Positions 1 through 12,330 of a stretch of DNA of 64,000 nt are shown here, one piece after another. Position 1 is the stretch's first letter, and each line of letters begins with the position of its first letter. Source of the stretch: Ceratodon purpureus (taxonomy: Eukaryota > Streptophyta > Bryopsida > Pseudoditrichales > Ditrichaceae); assembly GCA_014871385.1 (NCBI GenBank), contig CM026424.1, positions 17,755,542-17,819,541 of the forward strand, in the 5' to 3' direction. The notes beneath the pieces were generated by a model. It made no database searches. It had not been told where the DNA came from and was given only the letters and a program-made list of their open reading frames with translations. The translations under genes and the position numbers were made by a program.

Positions 1-2972
1 AGCTGAAGCTAGGGGCGTGCATAAAAGTATCAACCTTGTAATCCATCTCACATAGATAGCGGAAGATATAATAAACATGTTTGCAGTACTTCCACTGGCC
101 TCTTTTGCCAAGGGTTTCCAAAGTCATTTTCATGAAGTCGGGGCAAGTACATCCAGAGAAGTCCGTCATGGTGATACAATATATCGTTTCACTTGGACTC
201 TTCAAGGAGATGACGCAGCCAAATCCTGGAAATGGAATCGATGTGACACTTGTCACCCAATAGTTGTTCATGAGACCCGCGGTGCTCCACTTGTTGCGGT
301 GGTCGGAGGTAGGAGCGTCAGAACTTCTCCTCATGGCATATTCGTTTCAAGTCGTGGAGTGTGTATCCGGATCGACAGGAACCGGGAAATGACTCCTTGG
401 AAGCGGCATATTAGCAGAAACCTGGAACTGACGACGAGGTGATAGTACCCCACGTTGTTGGAGTTGGAAGCTAGCCTCTTCAAGAGCCAAAATCTCTTTG
501 ATGGTCAAGTTCGTGCCCTTTTTCACAGACCAACTCTGCGGGATAGATGGCCAGTCGATCACAAACAACTTCTTTGTGCCCTTCACACATCTATTAATGT
601 CATCGGCGCAAAACCAGAAGTCAGTAGAAATATGGCGATCAGTTCTAAACTCCTTCTTCAGCCCTACATATGTAGAAGCAGGCGTACCATGTGTACCTCG
701 GCGCACTCGGGTATCGTACTTCTCATTTGTATAAGCCTCCATTACTTGGCATTTTCGATTAGACTTGCCGGACAGTCTGACAATGTGCCACTTAGACGGG
801 TCGCAATCTATCTCCTGCACTGAAGTAGTGTGTTCAACACCGAAGTCAGGTTGAGAGAGAGCCTCCTCAATGCGTGCTCTGGTGGATCTCGTGCCATCAC
901 GAGGAATGGAATAATTCACTGTATCATAGCGATGCAAGTCATGACTCGAACCAGGCGGCAAATCTAACTTCCGTTTTGTAGATCCAAAGATCTCTGCACC
1001 TTCCAAGCCTCCTTTCTTTGTTAGTAAATCCTCGGCTCCCAGGTAGGAATTAACTGCCTCAGCAATAAACTTGGGGTCACCAGAGCGTTGAGCGTGGCGT
1101 AAACAAAGTTCTGCTCTGTCTGGACCTTTACCGCCCTTTCCTCCCTTCGGCCAAGACCGATAACTTGTGATCTGCATGAATGCTCGGATCATATCATCTA
1201 CTATTGCCTCCTACAAACAGGTCATTGTATTTCCTGATTGTTGAAGCCATCTGTTATGCACGGTTTCCGCAAGGTTGCAGGAAGGCATGTCGGCTCTCTT
1301 GTCAAGGGTAAGATCCTGGGAAATACAATAAATAAATCATGTCATTTTCAGGATTAAAGATAAAAAGCAAGGTATACTACTACTTGACGGAAGGTTTAGA
1401 GATGAATGAACTTACGAGCTCCATCGAGCCTCTCCATTGTCTGTATCAAAAGTGCTAGAAAGCCATCCAATCATTTAGATGACGCCTTCCTTCTTTAGTT
1501 GTGGCGCCTGACAAAAGCCACCACCCGCGGATGACGTTGTACTGCGCTTTTGCTTCCTCTTGGATCTTTGCGTCCTTCCATACTTTGCACAAAGCTTTGT
1601 GTTGGTCTTGAAAGCTTGGCAAGATATTCCGAGAAGTAGCCCTTAGAAGGCATTTTGTCCAGTGGAAAAGACAAGTGCGCTCGCGTTCTTCCATAGGATC
1701 ATTGGGATCTCCGTTCCTATACACCTTCCGAACAGCGTGCCAGTTGGCTTCAGCATTGTCAGCCATGAATCCTTTGAAATTTGTATTTTCAAGGCAGTTC
1801 TTGCGCATAGCTTCATTGAGCTAGAGCCAAAATAACTCCTGAGCAGCAGCATCTTCAGATTGCATATCACAAAGGGCAATTGTCATAACTTTACAATACT
1901 TACTGTCATAAACGTGGCATGCCATAGTGGTCCAATCAGCTACACGCCTAACATGGTCAAACATGATCCAGCAGTCTTGAAGATCACCTCCAGGCTGCAT
2001 GCGCTTCACCAGATCCACACCGCTTCCTGGACGATTAGTGGACATCTTGAACAGAAACACCTTGCCTTCATTCTGTCCAGGGAATTGATTACGGTGGATG
2101 AAATCAAAGTTGGAGTAATCCTTCAGCTCCAGGATGCTATCTGTGACTCCTCTCCCTTGACGGAAAAACCTCTTCGATCCCAAAACGAAATTGCGTATAT
2201 TTGGTGAAGTAAGAGTCTCAAATTGGTCCATTACAGCATCCATGGATGCTCCCCGAAGATGACTGCCTCCTGAAGTAGGACGGATCAGAGCATCGGCAAG
2301 GTACTGCTTGCTAGCCGCTAAAACGATGGCAGAGTTTTTGGCGTTAGGTGTCTTCTGAACCTCCTTAGCTATGCAGTAAAACATGATGTCCATAGAATCT
2401 TGACACCTGCCTTGACATACAGGATGTCTATGACGTCCTAAATGAATGGCCGCACGGGTCATATCATTGTCTGAAGACGACACATGATAGATCCTAGCGT
2501 CGCACAATGCTAAACAAGTAGGAGGTGTCTGACATACTTTGCATGCTAAAGTAGATTTCTCTAAGGGAGAGCCCCCCACAGAGAATGGTACTAAAGCTAC
2601 ACCTGACCATTCAGTGCTATTTACCATCCCATTATTCCTGCAGATGTAATCACAACTCAGGTTACGACATTGTAAATGTCCAGTACAGGATGACTTACGA
2701 TATGTGAGGCCATACTCGTTCTTGATGTTTGTGGTCATGGTCTTGCACCATGTGTGGCCATCATACTCCTTGCTTATCCCGTCCATTCCACCTCCGATTG
2801 GATTTGGAACTCCTTCTGGTACAGGGGGCAACTCAAAAATCTTGTCTCTATTGTAAACTGGCGGTAAATACTTCACTTGTTCATGTTCAATGGTATCCGA
2901 AAATCGATTTGTGACAATTCTGATCGGGAGCCCCTTCTTGATGCTGTCATTCTGATGGCAAACAAAATGCTT
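1..2972 (-). pseudogene. MULE (Mutator-like) transposase A, decayed, runs off the window
   Basis: This is a transposase of the Mutator-like superfamily, which cuts and pastes DNA in the nucleus. The N-terminal part has a WRKY/GCM-type zinc finger with spaced Cys residues ending in HRHPV. The core has a DDE-like block: MFDHVRR, then ICDMQSED-like CDMQSED, then GFMADNAEANW followed by CLFHW, the MULE C-x2-H motif after the second Asp. A second exon (1315 down to 1) ends in a SWIM finger (CTCPDF then YCKHVYYIF). The intron at about 1415-1316 has GT and AG ends. The frame is open up to 2972, so an upstream exon is possible. The copy has in-frame stops near 1821, 1457, 1448 and 1205, so it is dead. 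About 16 C-terminal codons lie outside the window, judged from the copy at 41.9 kb. It stands head-to-head with the ParB-MTase locus A. Confidence 0.85.
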
Positions 2973-3137
2973 CTATTTTTTTTGGAAGTAGGGTGAATAG
3001 GTGGACGCCCTGAAGACAATGACGCAGACATACTAGAACGACTACCCTGTCGAGATGGACGTCCTGACTCATGGGATCCACGACTCTAGAATGGATCTGA
3101 CCTAGTGTCTCCTAGCTTGATCCCACTATGAGTGTCA

Positions 3138-3563
3138 CTATGAGTCACTCAACAAATGTACTGAGTTGTCACTGGGTTCAATTTTGACAGATGCTAGACC
3201 AGGAACTTGAATTGTTGACGTGGAAGGAGGGGGGGTCAAGAGAACAGTAGACTCAGACATCTGTGCATCTGATAACCCGTATACCTTGAAAGTTCTACTG
3301 CTAAGAGTCCAGACGTAACCATCGGGTGTACTATCCTTCATTTGGAATACACACTCAAGAATCTCACCATTATCATCAAAGACCTCTTCTTCCACATAAA
3401 TAGTCCCGGCTCTAAAACCAAACCTGAGGCTAAGCAATCGCTCCTCGACAACTACCTTATTGTCTGGACCTATAGACATCACAAATGGAACACCTCCATC
3501 ATGAGATCGCAGAGAGGCCATCCTGAGCGTATTATAGTAGAGAGGAGAAGTACAATCATGCAT
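3138..3563 (-). CDS. hypothetical protein, 141 residues
   Basis: This is a single open frame from an ATG at 3563. I do not recognise the family. The middle is predicted beta-rich (VMSIGPDNKVVVEERLLSL, then FGFRAGTIYVEEEVF), and the last 40 residues are rich in Ser, Thr and Pro. A TATA-like string (TATATAATC on the minus strand, about 3628-3640) lies some 70 bases upstream, which supports a promoter. It sits between the decayed MULE A and ParB-MTase A, on the MULE side and strand. No equivalent exists in the matching gap at 41.7-41.86 kb, so it is either an extra gene of this copy or a later insertion. Confidence 0.45.
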   Translation of the reverse strand: MHDCTSPLYYNTLRMASLRSHDGGVPFVMSIGPDNKVVVEERLLSLRFGFRAGTIYVEEEVFDDNGEILECVFQMKDSTPDGYVWTLSSRTFKVYGLSDAQMSESTVLLTPPPSTSTIQVPGLASVKIEPSDNSVHLLSDS

Positions 3564-3599
3564 CGCAGTAGAGGTGGGTTATGAAGAGTAGAAGATAAT

Positions 3600-4201
3600 G
3601 AATTGTGTCTCTAAGAAGTTGTAGAGATTATATAGTTATAAGTTGACGGTGTGGAATGCCAACCAACATGATTTTAAAAGTAATATCATGAAATGGTGGA
3701 AAGACTATGACCTGTACAACTAATTTTTATTTAAGAATATATGTGACATACTAAACATTTTGGCGGCTGTAAACGCCAACCATGACATCTTAAGCAATTA
3801 CAATTTTATCAATTAGCCGTCAATTTCAACACGATGTTTAGACCTTTACTTTAATTGAGGATATGTTTAGAGTATAAATGTCAAACTGGAAATTTTGTCA
3901 AAGTACAGGTCACCTTAAGGCAATTAGTGGTGTCCAAGAATTAAACTGAAGATCATGTTATAATCTTTACAGATCATCATCTTTGTATTCATAAGATGAT
4001 CTGTACTAATCAATTCAATTTTTTACTAATATTACTATTAACTAAAATACTGACACGAGCATTACACGGCACTATGTTGGCACTATATGAATATAAAGAG
4101 GGGATAGACAAAGTCTAGAGTGATGCATAAGTAGACACTACTTGATTCATGACAATCTTCTTAGTTAGTCTTATGTTGATAGAAGTGCGTTAGTAAGACA
4201 C
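3600..4201. other. AT-rich spacer without a visible gene
   Basis: This is AT-rich DNA between the two divergent transcription units. I see no open frame of note, no repeat array and no RNA gene. It probably holds the promoters of the 3.5-kb gene and of ParB-MTase A. Confidence 0.5.
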
Positions 4202-7200
4202 ATGAGGGAAGAGGTAGTACCGAATGTAAGAGTGCTTAGGGCTCCTAGATCATGTACGACTAGAGGTAGAGGGAGAAGGCGAGGTTCTCATTGGGGTAAT
4301 TCGAAGCAGATCACAGCCCAGAGGAGACGAAAAGAGAAGGATGCTCTAAGCCGTATTGCAGAAGTGGATTGCTTATTAGATGAATGTCACAGCCTAAAAA
4401 TCAAAGAATTGGCTTCTACATGTCAGGTAGAAGACTTCTTTCTTTTCTTGCTCTTTAATTCATTATCAGTAATTTTCTTTTTTCACGTGTAGTGTAACTA
4501 TTTCAATATATCTAGCCCGCCCAAACTCACTCTATAGCATAGTTTTCAATGAATAGGTTTAGTTACAGAATTTTAGGCATAAGAATTACACGTACTAAGA
4601 GAAATCCCATTAGTGAGCTCGTTGGTATCACAAACAAGTAATTAATGAATCGGCTGGAGTGGGAGACCTGACTAATTATGAAGGACCATCAATTTGCTCA
4701 AGCAGAGTCTCTCGGGGCAGGGGCCGCGAGTGTGTACAGGGGTCTCGCTTTGAAGTTCAGTCTCTGTGTCCGGAGACGCTGTTCCACCTGGTTCGAGCGA
4801 GACGCCGGCCGAGCTTCCGTCACCGATTCTTCTTGCTGAGCAGGTACGTTGGTCTGATGCAGGCTTCTACCTTTGCAGCTGTTGATTAGCGCAGCGTCCC
4901 TTATCACCTTGCTTACATATCCTAGCAGATTTGTACCAAGGCTCCTGCTTCTTGCGAATAGATTCCCTACGAAACCCTAGCACCTTGGCAACATGAAGTT
5001 CCTTACAATAATTGTGTGGATACTCTCGGTCAATGCTCGCAGGTTGAAGAAGCAGTCCATTCCAATCAGCTCCCGGAGCTGCTGAGCTCAGCACTGAATT
5101 CCAACGCTGTCGAAGAGGTAAGATTCGGAGGCTCAACTTGGAGAATTGCAGTTCCTTGAATGAGTGGCCAGAATCCTTTACACAGTTGTCCAACTTAGAC
5201 AGTTGCAGCTGATACTGGGAAATTTGGATTACTCGATGTTGGTCTCAGTTAATTTCTGAACTTTGTTTCAATTGCCTTTGTGCAAACCCGTATACCAAGC
5301 AAGTCAAAGGTGTGCTGCTCTATTGGTGTTGCTACTAAGTACGTGCTTATGGTCGAGGGAACAAAACCCAACATCGAATGTTTGTGAATCTTTACTGCCT
5401 GCAACATAGTAACCTCACACAGCCCATATTAACTTCTGTTTAGGTTTTTTTTGGGAAATTGCAGGCAGATTTCGCAGCTGAAGACCACTTGGAATTCCCC
5501 TGCGTGAACTCGAACCTCGGGATATCGCTTCCGGAGCTGCCAAGTCCTGATAGCATTTCAGTAAAGGTAAGCGAACCAATTCAATTTGTTTTAAATGTAT
5601 GCTCTTGTATTCTTTTTATTTCGGAATTCATACACTGGTTTTGTGGATACATTCAGTTATCAATGGTAGTGTGCTAGGTGGTGGAATTCAAGCATAATGT
5701 GTATTAACTGAAATGCATGGTATGCCGACTAGGGCATTGAACAGGTGCATAGCCCTGCCATGGGTATGGACTATACTGCAGATTGCTTAGCAGAGGTCGA
5801 GGACAAGATGCGCAGGGCTGTAATCGAAAGCTCCCACTTGGTACTTTAGAATGCGATAGAGATATCTGCGTTGGAGATTGACGTACCCCTATGTAGGATG
5901 ATTCCTATGAAGGATGTGAGGGAGCCCTTGAAGAATGATATCCAGAAGCTCAAAGCTGAATTCACTCGTGGATACAGACGAGCTTCATCGTGCTTCTATC
6001 TCTCCTTGAAGAGTTTCAGGATGGAAGAATTGAGTTTCACGGAGTCAGACAGGGCTTCATGGTCAGACTTATGGCAAAAGGAGGACGCTGCCTTTGAGGC
6101 TCATTTGTCATCAGATCCAGCTTTGAAGAAATATTCCAACCGCTACTTCTTTGTATGGGATGGAAATCATCGCCACATTGCTTGGTCAGAGGTGATCAAC
6201 ACACTTCACAAGGATGATGAATCTTTCCATATGCCTGTCCGTTCAGTAATCATCAGTGTCACGCCTGCGAATTGCAACATGTTGTTGTACGCCATGACTG
6301 ATTGGAATAAGTACTTTGCTCAACACTTTGTCTCTTTTTATGATTCAACTATATTTTATTGTTTTTATTTTATTATTCAAATCTGAAGCTGTTTACATCT
6401 CTTTCTCAAATATAATACGTAGAATTCTAACTGAAATGATTATCAGAAAAAATCAAGTGGACCATGTTGCACAGCATTGGACCCATGATCTTAAGCGTGT
6501 GCAACAGCTTGGACTGTTGGATTTTGACCAAATTAAGGGACTTGTCAAAGAAGAAGATCTACAAGCAAGCATGCTAGAATATTCACGAACGAAGAATCGG
6601 AAATGGTATCATCTCACACATGAAGCATTCATCAACTTCTTATACGAGGTAAGTGATAAATTTGATGTAAATTCGCCCAAATTATTATTTCTCAAACGTA
6701 TTCACAATAACTCATCATTCATGTCATTTCAGAGAGATATATCAGCCGCCCAGGACGATGCAATTCGTGGTTATAAGGATACTTTGATCACTGGATGTGG
6801 AGAAGACAGGGCAGGAAGTCCCTCAGAGCTCCTCGCCGTTGTCTCAAAGGCAGTTGACTTAAAGAAGACCTCGCTGTCAACTGACTTGGACCGGTACCTG
6901 GCCATCGCAAATCCAGCTAATGGTGATGGTTTCATCAAGGAGGTAGGATTCACTTAATCATTTTGTCTAAAATGTTTGTGATGTATGTTAAGAAAGTGAT
7001 TGCAGAGCACACCCCTGGACCACCTCTCGGATCCGAGGGGTGCTCCGGAGATGGCTTATGGTTTCACTTTATTTCTGGTCATATGTTCCAGCAAGCGCTC
7101 GAGCTTGGTGCCTTTTATTTTTTGTGTCGTTACCTTGCTGCTAATGTGTGTTACATTTACTGCTATTGAGCTAAATGGCCGCACCGAGGTTTGCTTGGTG

Positions 7201-10169
7201 CCTGCTTTACGCACCAGGAGCATAATAACCAAGGCTCACTTGAGCACAGCTGCCTCCTTCATGCACGCAGACTGCAGTGGATGACTCATTTTTTATTCTT
7301 TTTTTTTAATTCAGAGTTCAAGCTTCGGTGCGAGGCTTTGGAATTTTGTAAAGTTTGTTAAAAAAGCGTTGTCGGAGGACACCCCTGGTCCATGTCTCGG
7401 ATCCGAGGGGTGCCTCGGCCGGGGCATGGAGTTCCACTTTTTTCCACACTTGGGCTCCAGCAAGAGCTGGAGCTAGGTGGCTTGTATACTTTCTGCGACC
7501 CTAAGGCCCTGCTGATTGAGCTTACGCTCTGACTGCTGCTCATTGAGCATACTCACCAGGCACCGAGGCTCGGTATGGGAAGTAGCTGCCTGGTTAATGC
7601 AGGCAGTGGGCTGTGTTTTTATTTTTATTTTTTTTGACTTGTTTTGAGTCTCTTCGAGCTTGGTCACTGATGACTGCCTCGGTCTCTCGAAGTATTAGCT
7701 GCCTGCTTGTTGCAGGCCGTGGGCAAATTTCTTTATTTTTATTAAACCTGTGAATGCGTTGAATCTTTGCATGAATGAATATATTAATACTCTTTAACAT
7801 CTAGTTGTTTGAGTTTGAATGTTTTCCTAATCTCAGTATCTGACATAATTGTACTTGTTATCTTGTTTTGTAGATCATTTGCCACTTTGACATATATTAT
7901 GCAAAGCCCGAAATGACTCGAGAGAAATTGCAGCTCTTTGCAAGCGCTAAGGTGAGTGCCAAGCATAAGGTGAGGTGGTTAAAGTGGTGGAACATGAGTA
8001 AGGAGAGTCGGCAAGAGTTCAATTTTCCTCCACATCGAGCCTCTGATTTAGCTCTCAGGCCTTGGGTGGATCAGGCTGCCTTCTAGGCTGGGTAAGTTTC
8101 AAAAGCTAAAGCTATACAAATTTGTTTCATATTTGTTGCTTATTGCAGTTTCCATAAATCTTCATTCTTAAAAAGGTATTGTATTTTTATATGTTTTGAA
8201 ATTCAAAGATCATTTTTGCAGTTAGAAGAGAAGGCAGTCATTTGTTATGACAAGATTGTAGAGGAGGACAGCATAGTTTTGAGGACAAAGGATTTACCTA
8301 ATCCTGTAGATGATATTGGCTCATGGATTGAGGCTCATTCCATCACTTTGTGGGGCAAGGCCTTTAAGTCTTTTTTTCCAAAGGCTGGAACTTATACTAA
8401 GAAAGAGCCATTTCTCCACCAGGCAGGTACTGAGAATGTTATGAAGCGGGCTATCTTGACGTATTTCTGGAGGGAGTTGGTTGTTAAAGGTGCCATTGAC
8501 AGGAAGGATATTCCTCTGCGGTTTAAGAAGTGGATGGATGTCTCTAGCAGTGAGTGCATTTTTACAGATTATCAGAGGAGGCATTTTGGAGCTCCTCATC
8601 TCCTTCAGTGTCCTTGGTACCTTGAGGTCAAGGAGAATGATATTTGCCCCGCGGAAGAGAGAGGTCTTAAAGCAAGTTGTGAGAATTTAATGAAGCAACT
8701 TGTGGATGAGAACATGGTGGGTTTGGAGGAGACTGCCTCGGAGGTTGGTGATGATGCTTCTCTTTCTGAGTAGCAAAGGAAGAAACTAGTAGAGAGGAAG
8801 GCAAAGGCTGAGGCAAGGATGAAGGAGAAGGAAGACAAGAAGAAGGAGAAGGAGCAAGAAGCTAAGCTCAAGAAGGAACTAGCAGCAAGGAACAAAGAAC
8901 TGGCCAAGTTAGTTTTGAAGGAAGGGCCAGAGAAGTTGATGTCTCATGTTGGCATTTCTCCTTCAGGCAGTAGCATGTAGGCTGCCATAGTTCCTTTAGC
9001 TCCTCAGGTGCCTCATTTTTCTACCCCCATGCCTTCTCAGACTATCTACACGATTCCATGCTCGCAGTTGGATGAGGTAGACACTAGTGTTGAGATCATC
9101 AATGATTGTCCTATGGGCATTTTGGATTTGTTTACTGATCTATCGGAGGGGGATGAGACTGAAGTTTGGAGTAAGATCAAGCATTGGATCAAGGGGAATC
9201 TCGGTAGCAAGGCTAGGAATTTTGGAGGTGAGGAGGCTGAGACTGCTGTGGACCTCATCATTTTTGATGTTCCAGAGGATTTACCAATTCTAGGTTTAGG
9301 GCTAGATGGTGAGATTCCCTCCTGGAACAAGCACCCCAAGATTTCAACAAGGAAAAAAATGGAGTCTTCATGGATTAAGGCCCATTTTGAGTTTGCTATG
9401 CAGTTTCTACAAGATGATGAAGCTTTGATTGTTTTTTACCCTGATTCAAAGTTCATTTCGAATGAGCTTATTTCCTGGGCAGAGTGGGCTAACTTCCAGG
9501 AAGAGGCCAAGTGGTTTGCAATCAATGGCCTGCCATTGACTATTCCAGACCGTTATCCACGCCAACACAAGTGACAAGACTTTTATGGTCAAGTGCTTTA
9601 TCAAGATGGAGAATGTCGAGGAGGAAGTTCCAAGGTCTAAGTTCCAGTTTCATGATAGGGCTGAGCTTGGTGTCCAATGCATCAAGCTCCTCTGATGGAC
9701 ATTGCACTAATTTGATTACTGCAGATTCTCTGACATTTAATTCAGAGACTGGTGAGCCATTCAGAGGAGCACGGGAGAAGACTTCTAACGTCTTGGAGGC
9801 TCTAATTGATTTGTACACGGTTGAGAATGACATTGTCATGGATCTCACAACTTCTACATGTATTAATTTTTTTATTTTTTTATTTTGTTTAAAAATATTT
9901 TGTATTTGATTTTATAATTTTTACTTATGTTTTGGAGCTCTAATTTCTGTGCAGGTGCTTCTATTCGAGCATCCAAGAGTCTCCGGCGTCATGTCATAGG
10001 TTTTGAGTCTGACACCACCTTGTACAATCAGGTGTTGTTTCCTCTTCTTCCAAGCACAGAGGAGTTTGAGTCTACTCCAATTCCTATGCCTTCAGCGAAG
10101 AAGAAACGTTCACTTGAGTCAGATGATGAGCCTGAGAGGAAGACTGCCCCCAAGCGTTCTTGTAAGTAA
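4202..10169 (+). pseudogene. ParB-MTase A: ParB-like domain fused to a permuted DNA-methyltransferase-like domain, decayed
   Basis: This is a multi-exon member of the local ParB-MTase family. Likely exons are: a basic first exon 4202-4434; 5041-5121; 5465-5566; 5745-6310 (ParB-like, motif WDGNHRHIAW); 6447-6648; 6733-6942; 7874-8091 (RWLKWWNM); 8222 to about 9860; and 9957-10169. All the borders read have GT-AG ends. The late large exon holds the methyltransferase motif-IV equivalent (LIIFDVPEDLP) and then FRGAREK with a degraded motif I (MDLTTST), completed across an intron by ASIRAS. The order IV before I is the permuted beta type. In-frame stops occur near 5848, 8086 (a conserved Trp codon), 8771 and 8978, and there are frame breaks near 9575 and 9690, so this copy is not functional. 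Intact relatives are at 20.3-25.0 and 35.9-41.7 kb. Confidence 0.8.
7000..7430. repeat. Intron repeats centred on a CTCGGATCCGAG palindrome
   Basis: Two related units lie in the third-to-fourth core intron of ParB-MTase A. Each has the palindrome CTCGGATCCGAGGGGTGC, at about 7026-7043 and 7395-7413, preceded by ACACCCCTGG. The same palindrome family recurs in the matching intron remnant of copy B (16.44-16.75 kb), and a related TCTGTCGGATTT repeat fills the matching intron of copy D. Confidence 0.75.
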
Positions 10170-10255
10170 GTCTTTAGATTCATTTGTCATTTGTTTATTT
10201 TTTTAAAAAAAATTAGTTCAATATTTATTAAACTGTGAAACAGGAATGCTATCTT

Positions 10256-10378
10256 GTGAGCAGTGAGCAGTGAGCGGTGAGCGGTGAGCACTAAATTTTT
10301 AAATTTTTGACTATTATTTGAATATTTTGAGATGATTTTGTATGACATGGCATATATGGGACCTATGGCCGTATAAGG
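10256..10378 (+). repeat. R-block: GTGAGC-rich dispersed repeat, copy 1
   Basis: The block starts with tandem GTGAGC/AGTGAGC hexamers, has an AT-rich middle, and ends GGGACCTATGGCCGTA. The same order of parts is seen near 19.85, 25.82 and 48.1 kb (the last inverted). It begins 86 bases after the stop of ParB-MTase A and ends about 60 bases before the truncated end of copy B, so it marks a junction between two rearranged segments. Confidence 0.6.
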
Positions 10379-11057
10379 TGGTTAAAGGTTTTTTTCAAAA
10401 GATAATGGCTTCTAAATTGATCAATGTAGAAATTTACACCCGATTCATATCCAATGGAGGTGAGGAGCTCCAAAATGCTTTCTCTGATAATCTGTAAAAA
10501 TACATTACTGCTAGAGACATCGACTCACTTCTTAAACCGATGTGGAATATCGTTCTTGTCAAATGCACCCTTGACAACCAACTCCCTCCAGAAATACCTC
10601 AAGATAGCCTGCTTCATAGCATTCTCAACACCAACCTGGTTGAGAAACTTACTCCTTCTTGGTAAAAGTGCTAGCCTTAGGAAAAAATTCCTAAAGACTT
10701 TCCCCTACAAAGTGATGGAATGAGCCTCAATCCAAGAGCTAATGCACTCTACAGGATTTGGTAAATCATGTGTCTTCAACACTATGATGTCCTCCTCTAC
10801 AATCTTGGCATAACAATTGAGAGCCTCCTCCTCCAATTGCGGTAACAAACAATGACAATTTCTATAAGTACATATTTTACTTTAAACAAATATATTGTTT
10901 CTCTAACCGGTAGAAGACATGGAATGAATTCAACAATTTCAGCCAAAAGATTTGAATACATACCCCAGCCCAAAAGGCAACTTGATCAATCCAAACCCGG
11001 ATAACTGAATCAGAAGTTGGTGAAGGAGGACGGTTATACTCCAGGCGACTCTCTTTG

Positions 11058-11065
11058 CTCATGTT
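11058..11065. repeat. Target-site duplication, left (CTCATGTT)
   Basis: Eight bases that are identical to 15305-15312 and directly flank the hAT-type ends. They lie in coding sequence for WNMS of ParB-MTase B. Confidence 0.9.
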
Positions 11066-11489
11066 CAAGGTTGTCACGGACGTCCGGGACGCTCGGGACG
11101 TGGAGACGTCCGCGGACGTCCGCCAGCGCCACAGGACGTCCTGTGACTTAGAAAAAAAAAATCACCCGCACAGGTTTCACCCCGGGGTGAAACCACACAT
11201 TGAACGCGAGGGAGGGGTTGCGGGAGCAGAAAGCGGCCGTCGCCGCGGAGGGGGGGCCGTCGCCGCGGTAGGGGGGCCGTCCCCGGCGACGGCCCCTTCC
11301 CGTCGCCGCGGAGGGGAGGCCGTCGCCGCGGTGGGGGGGTCGTCCCCGGCGACGGCCCCTTGCCGTCACCGCGGAGAGGGGCCGTCGCCGCGGTGGGAGG
11401 GCCGTCCCGGCGACGGCTCCATGTCGTCACCGCGGAGGGGGGGCCGTCCCCGGCGACCGCCCTTTGCCGTCGCCGCGGTCGGGGAGGCC

Positions 11490-12330
11490 GTCCCCGGCGA
11501 CCGCCGCAATTTTTTTTTAAAAAAAATCCCGAATCTTAAAATCTTCATAACTTCTTCAAAACGTATCCAAATTGGGCTTATGAGGTGTTTTTTGGCATCT
11601 ACATTTCCTGTAGATGCCATAAAACATCTCATAAGTCCAATTTGGACAAGTTTTGAAGAAGTTACGGGAATTTCGAGATTTCGGGGAGTTGAGGGGTCGG
11701 CCGTCGGCGGAGAAGGGGGGGGGGGGGGGGGGGGGCGGGGCCGACCCCGGTGACGGCCCCCCGTCCGCTTGGAGGCGGGGTCTCGCATGGCCTTCCTTCT
11801 TCTCTTGCGTTTTCTCTAGAGACGGCCTCCCCTCCCCTCCTCCCCTCATCTAACCTTGACAAAAAAAATTCTATTTATAGATACTCTAAAAACAAAATCA
11901 ATACCGAATTAGAAATTTCAGACATATCCCTGAAATCATGGAAAATGTCCAAAAGATTTTGTAATCGGGATTGTGGGATCCGCCTTGATGTTGGGGTATA
12001 CTTTAGAAGGAGATATTTATGCCGTCCAATTGTTGGTGCTCTACTATGGTTTGCAAACATAATCTCAATGTTTAGAAGGAAGAATACATTTGTTTTGAAA
12101 ATGAAATTATGGCCCATGGACCTATAGACGAGGGAGGTATACGATGGGGGGTACAACTTAAAAGGTAATGAGAAGCTAATAAAAAATAATATTCTTTTAT
12201 TTGAAGACATTATTTCGTTAGGTAATAAAATCAAAGGAGAACTCGACATGGATTTCTCTTACATTAATATGACAAGTTTGTATGTTTTTGGCTTTAATTT
12301 TATATGGCAAGAGAAACTTTTTTTTCTTGA
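11490..12330 (+). repeat. Foldback arm, left
   Basis: This ~840-bp segment recurs almost exactly, inverted, at 13925-14770. Inside it is a second, smaller hairpin at about 11555-11662, whose halves (CTTCTTCAAAACGTATCCAA and its near complement) surround GGCATCTACA-TTTCC-TGTAGATGCC. A run of 21 G lies at 11715-11735. Open frames on both strands here are by-products of the repeat. Confidence 0.85.

Noticed and set aside
10454-10723. Plus-strand frame of 89 residues
   Set aside because: Its complement is the recognisable fifth exon of ParB-MTase B.
11074-11862. GC-rich frames at the left end of the 4.24-kb hAT (and 14.4-15.3 kb)
   Set aside because: Low-complexity translation of CCGTCGCCGCGG-type repeats; both strands open.
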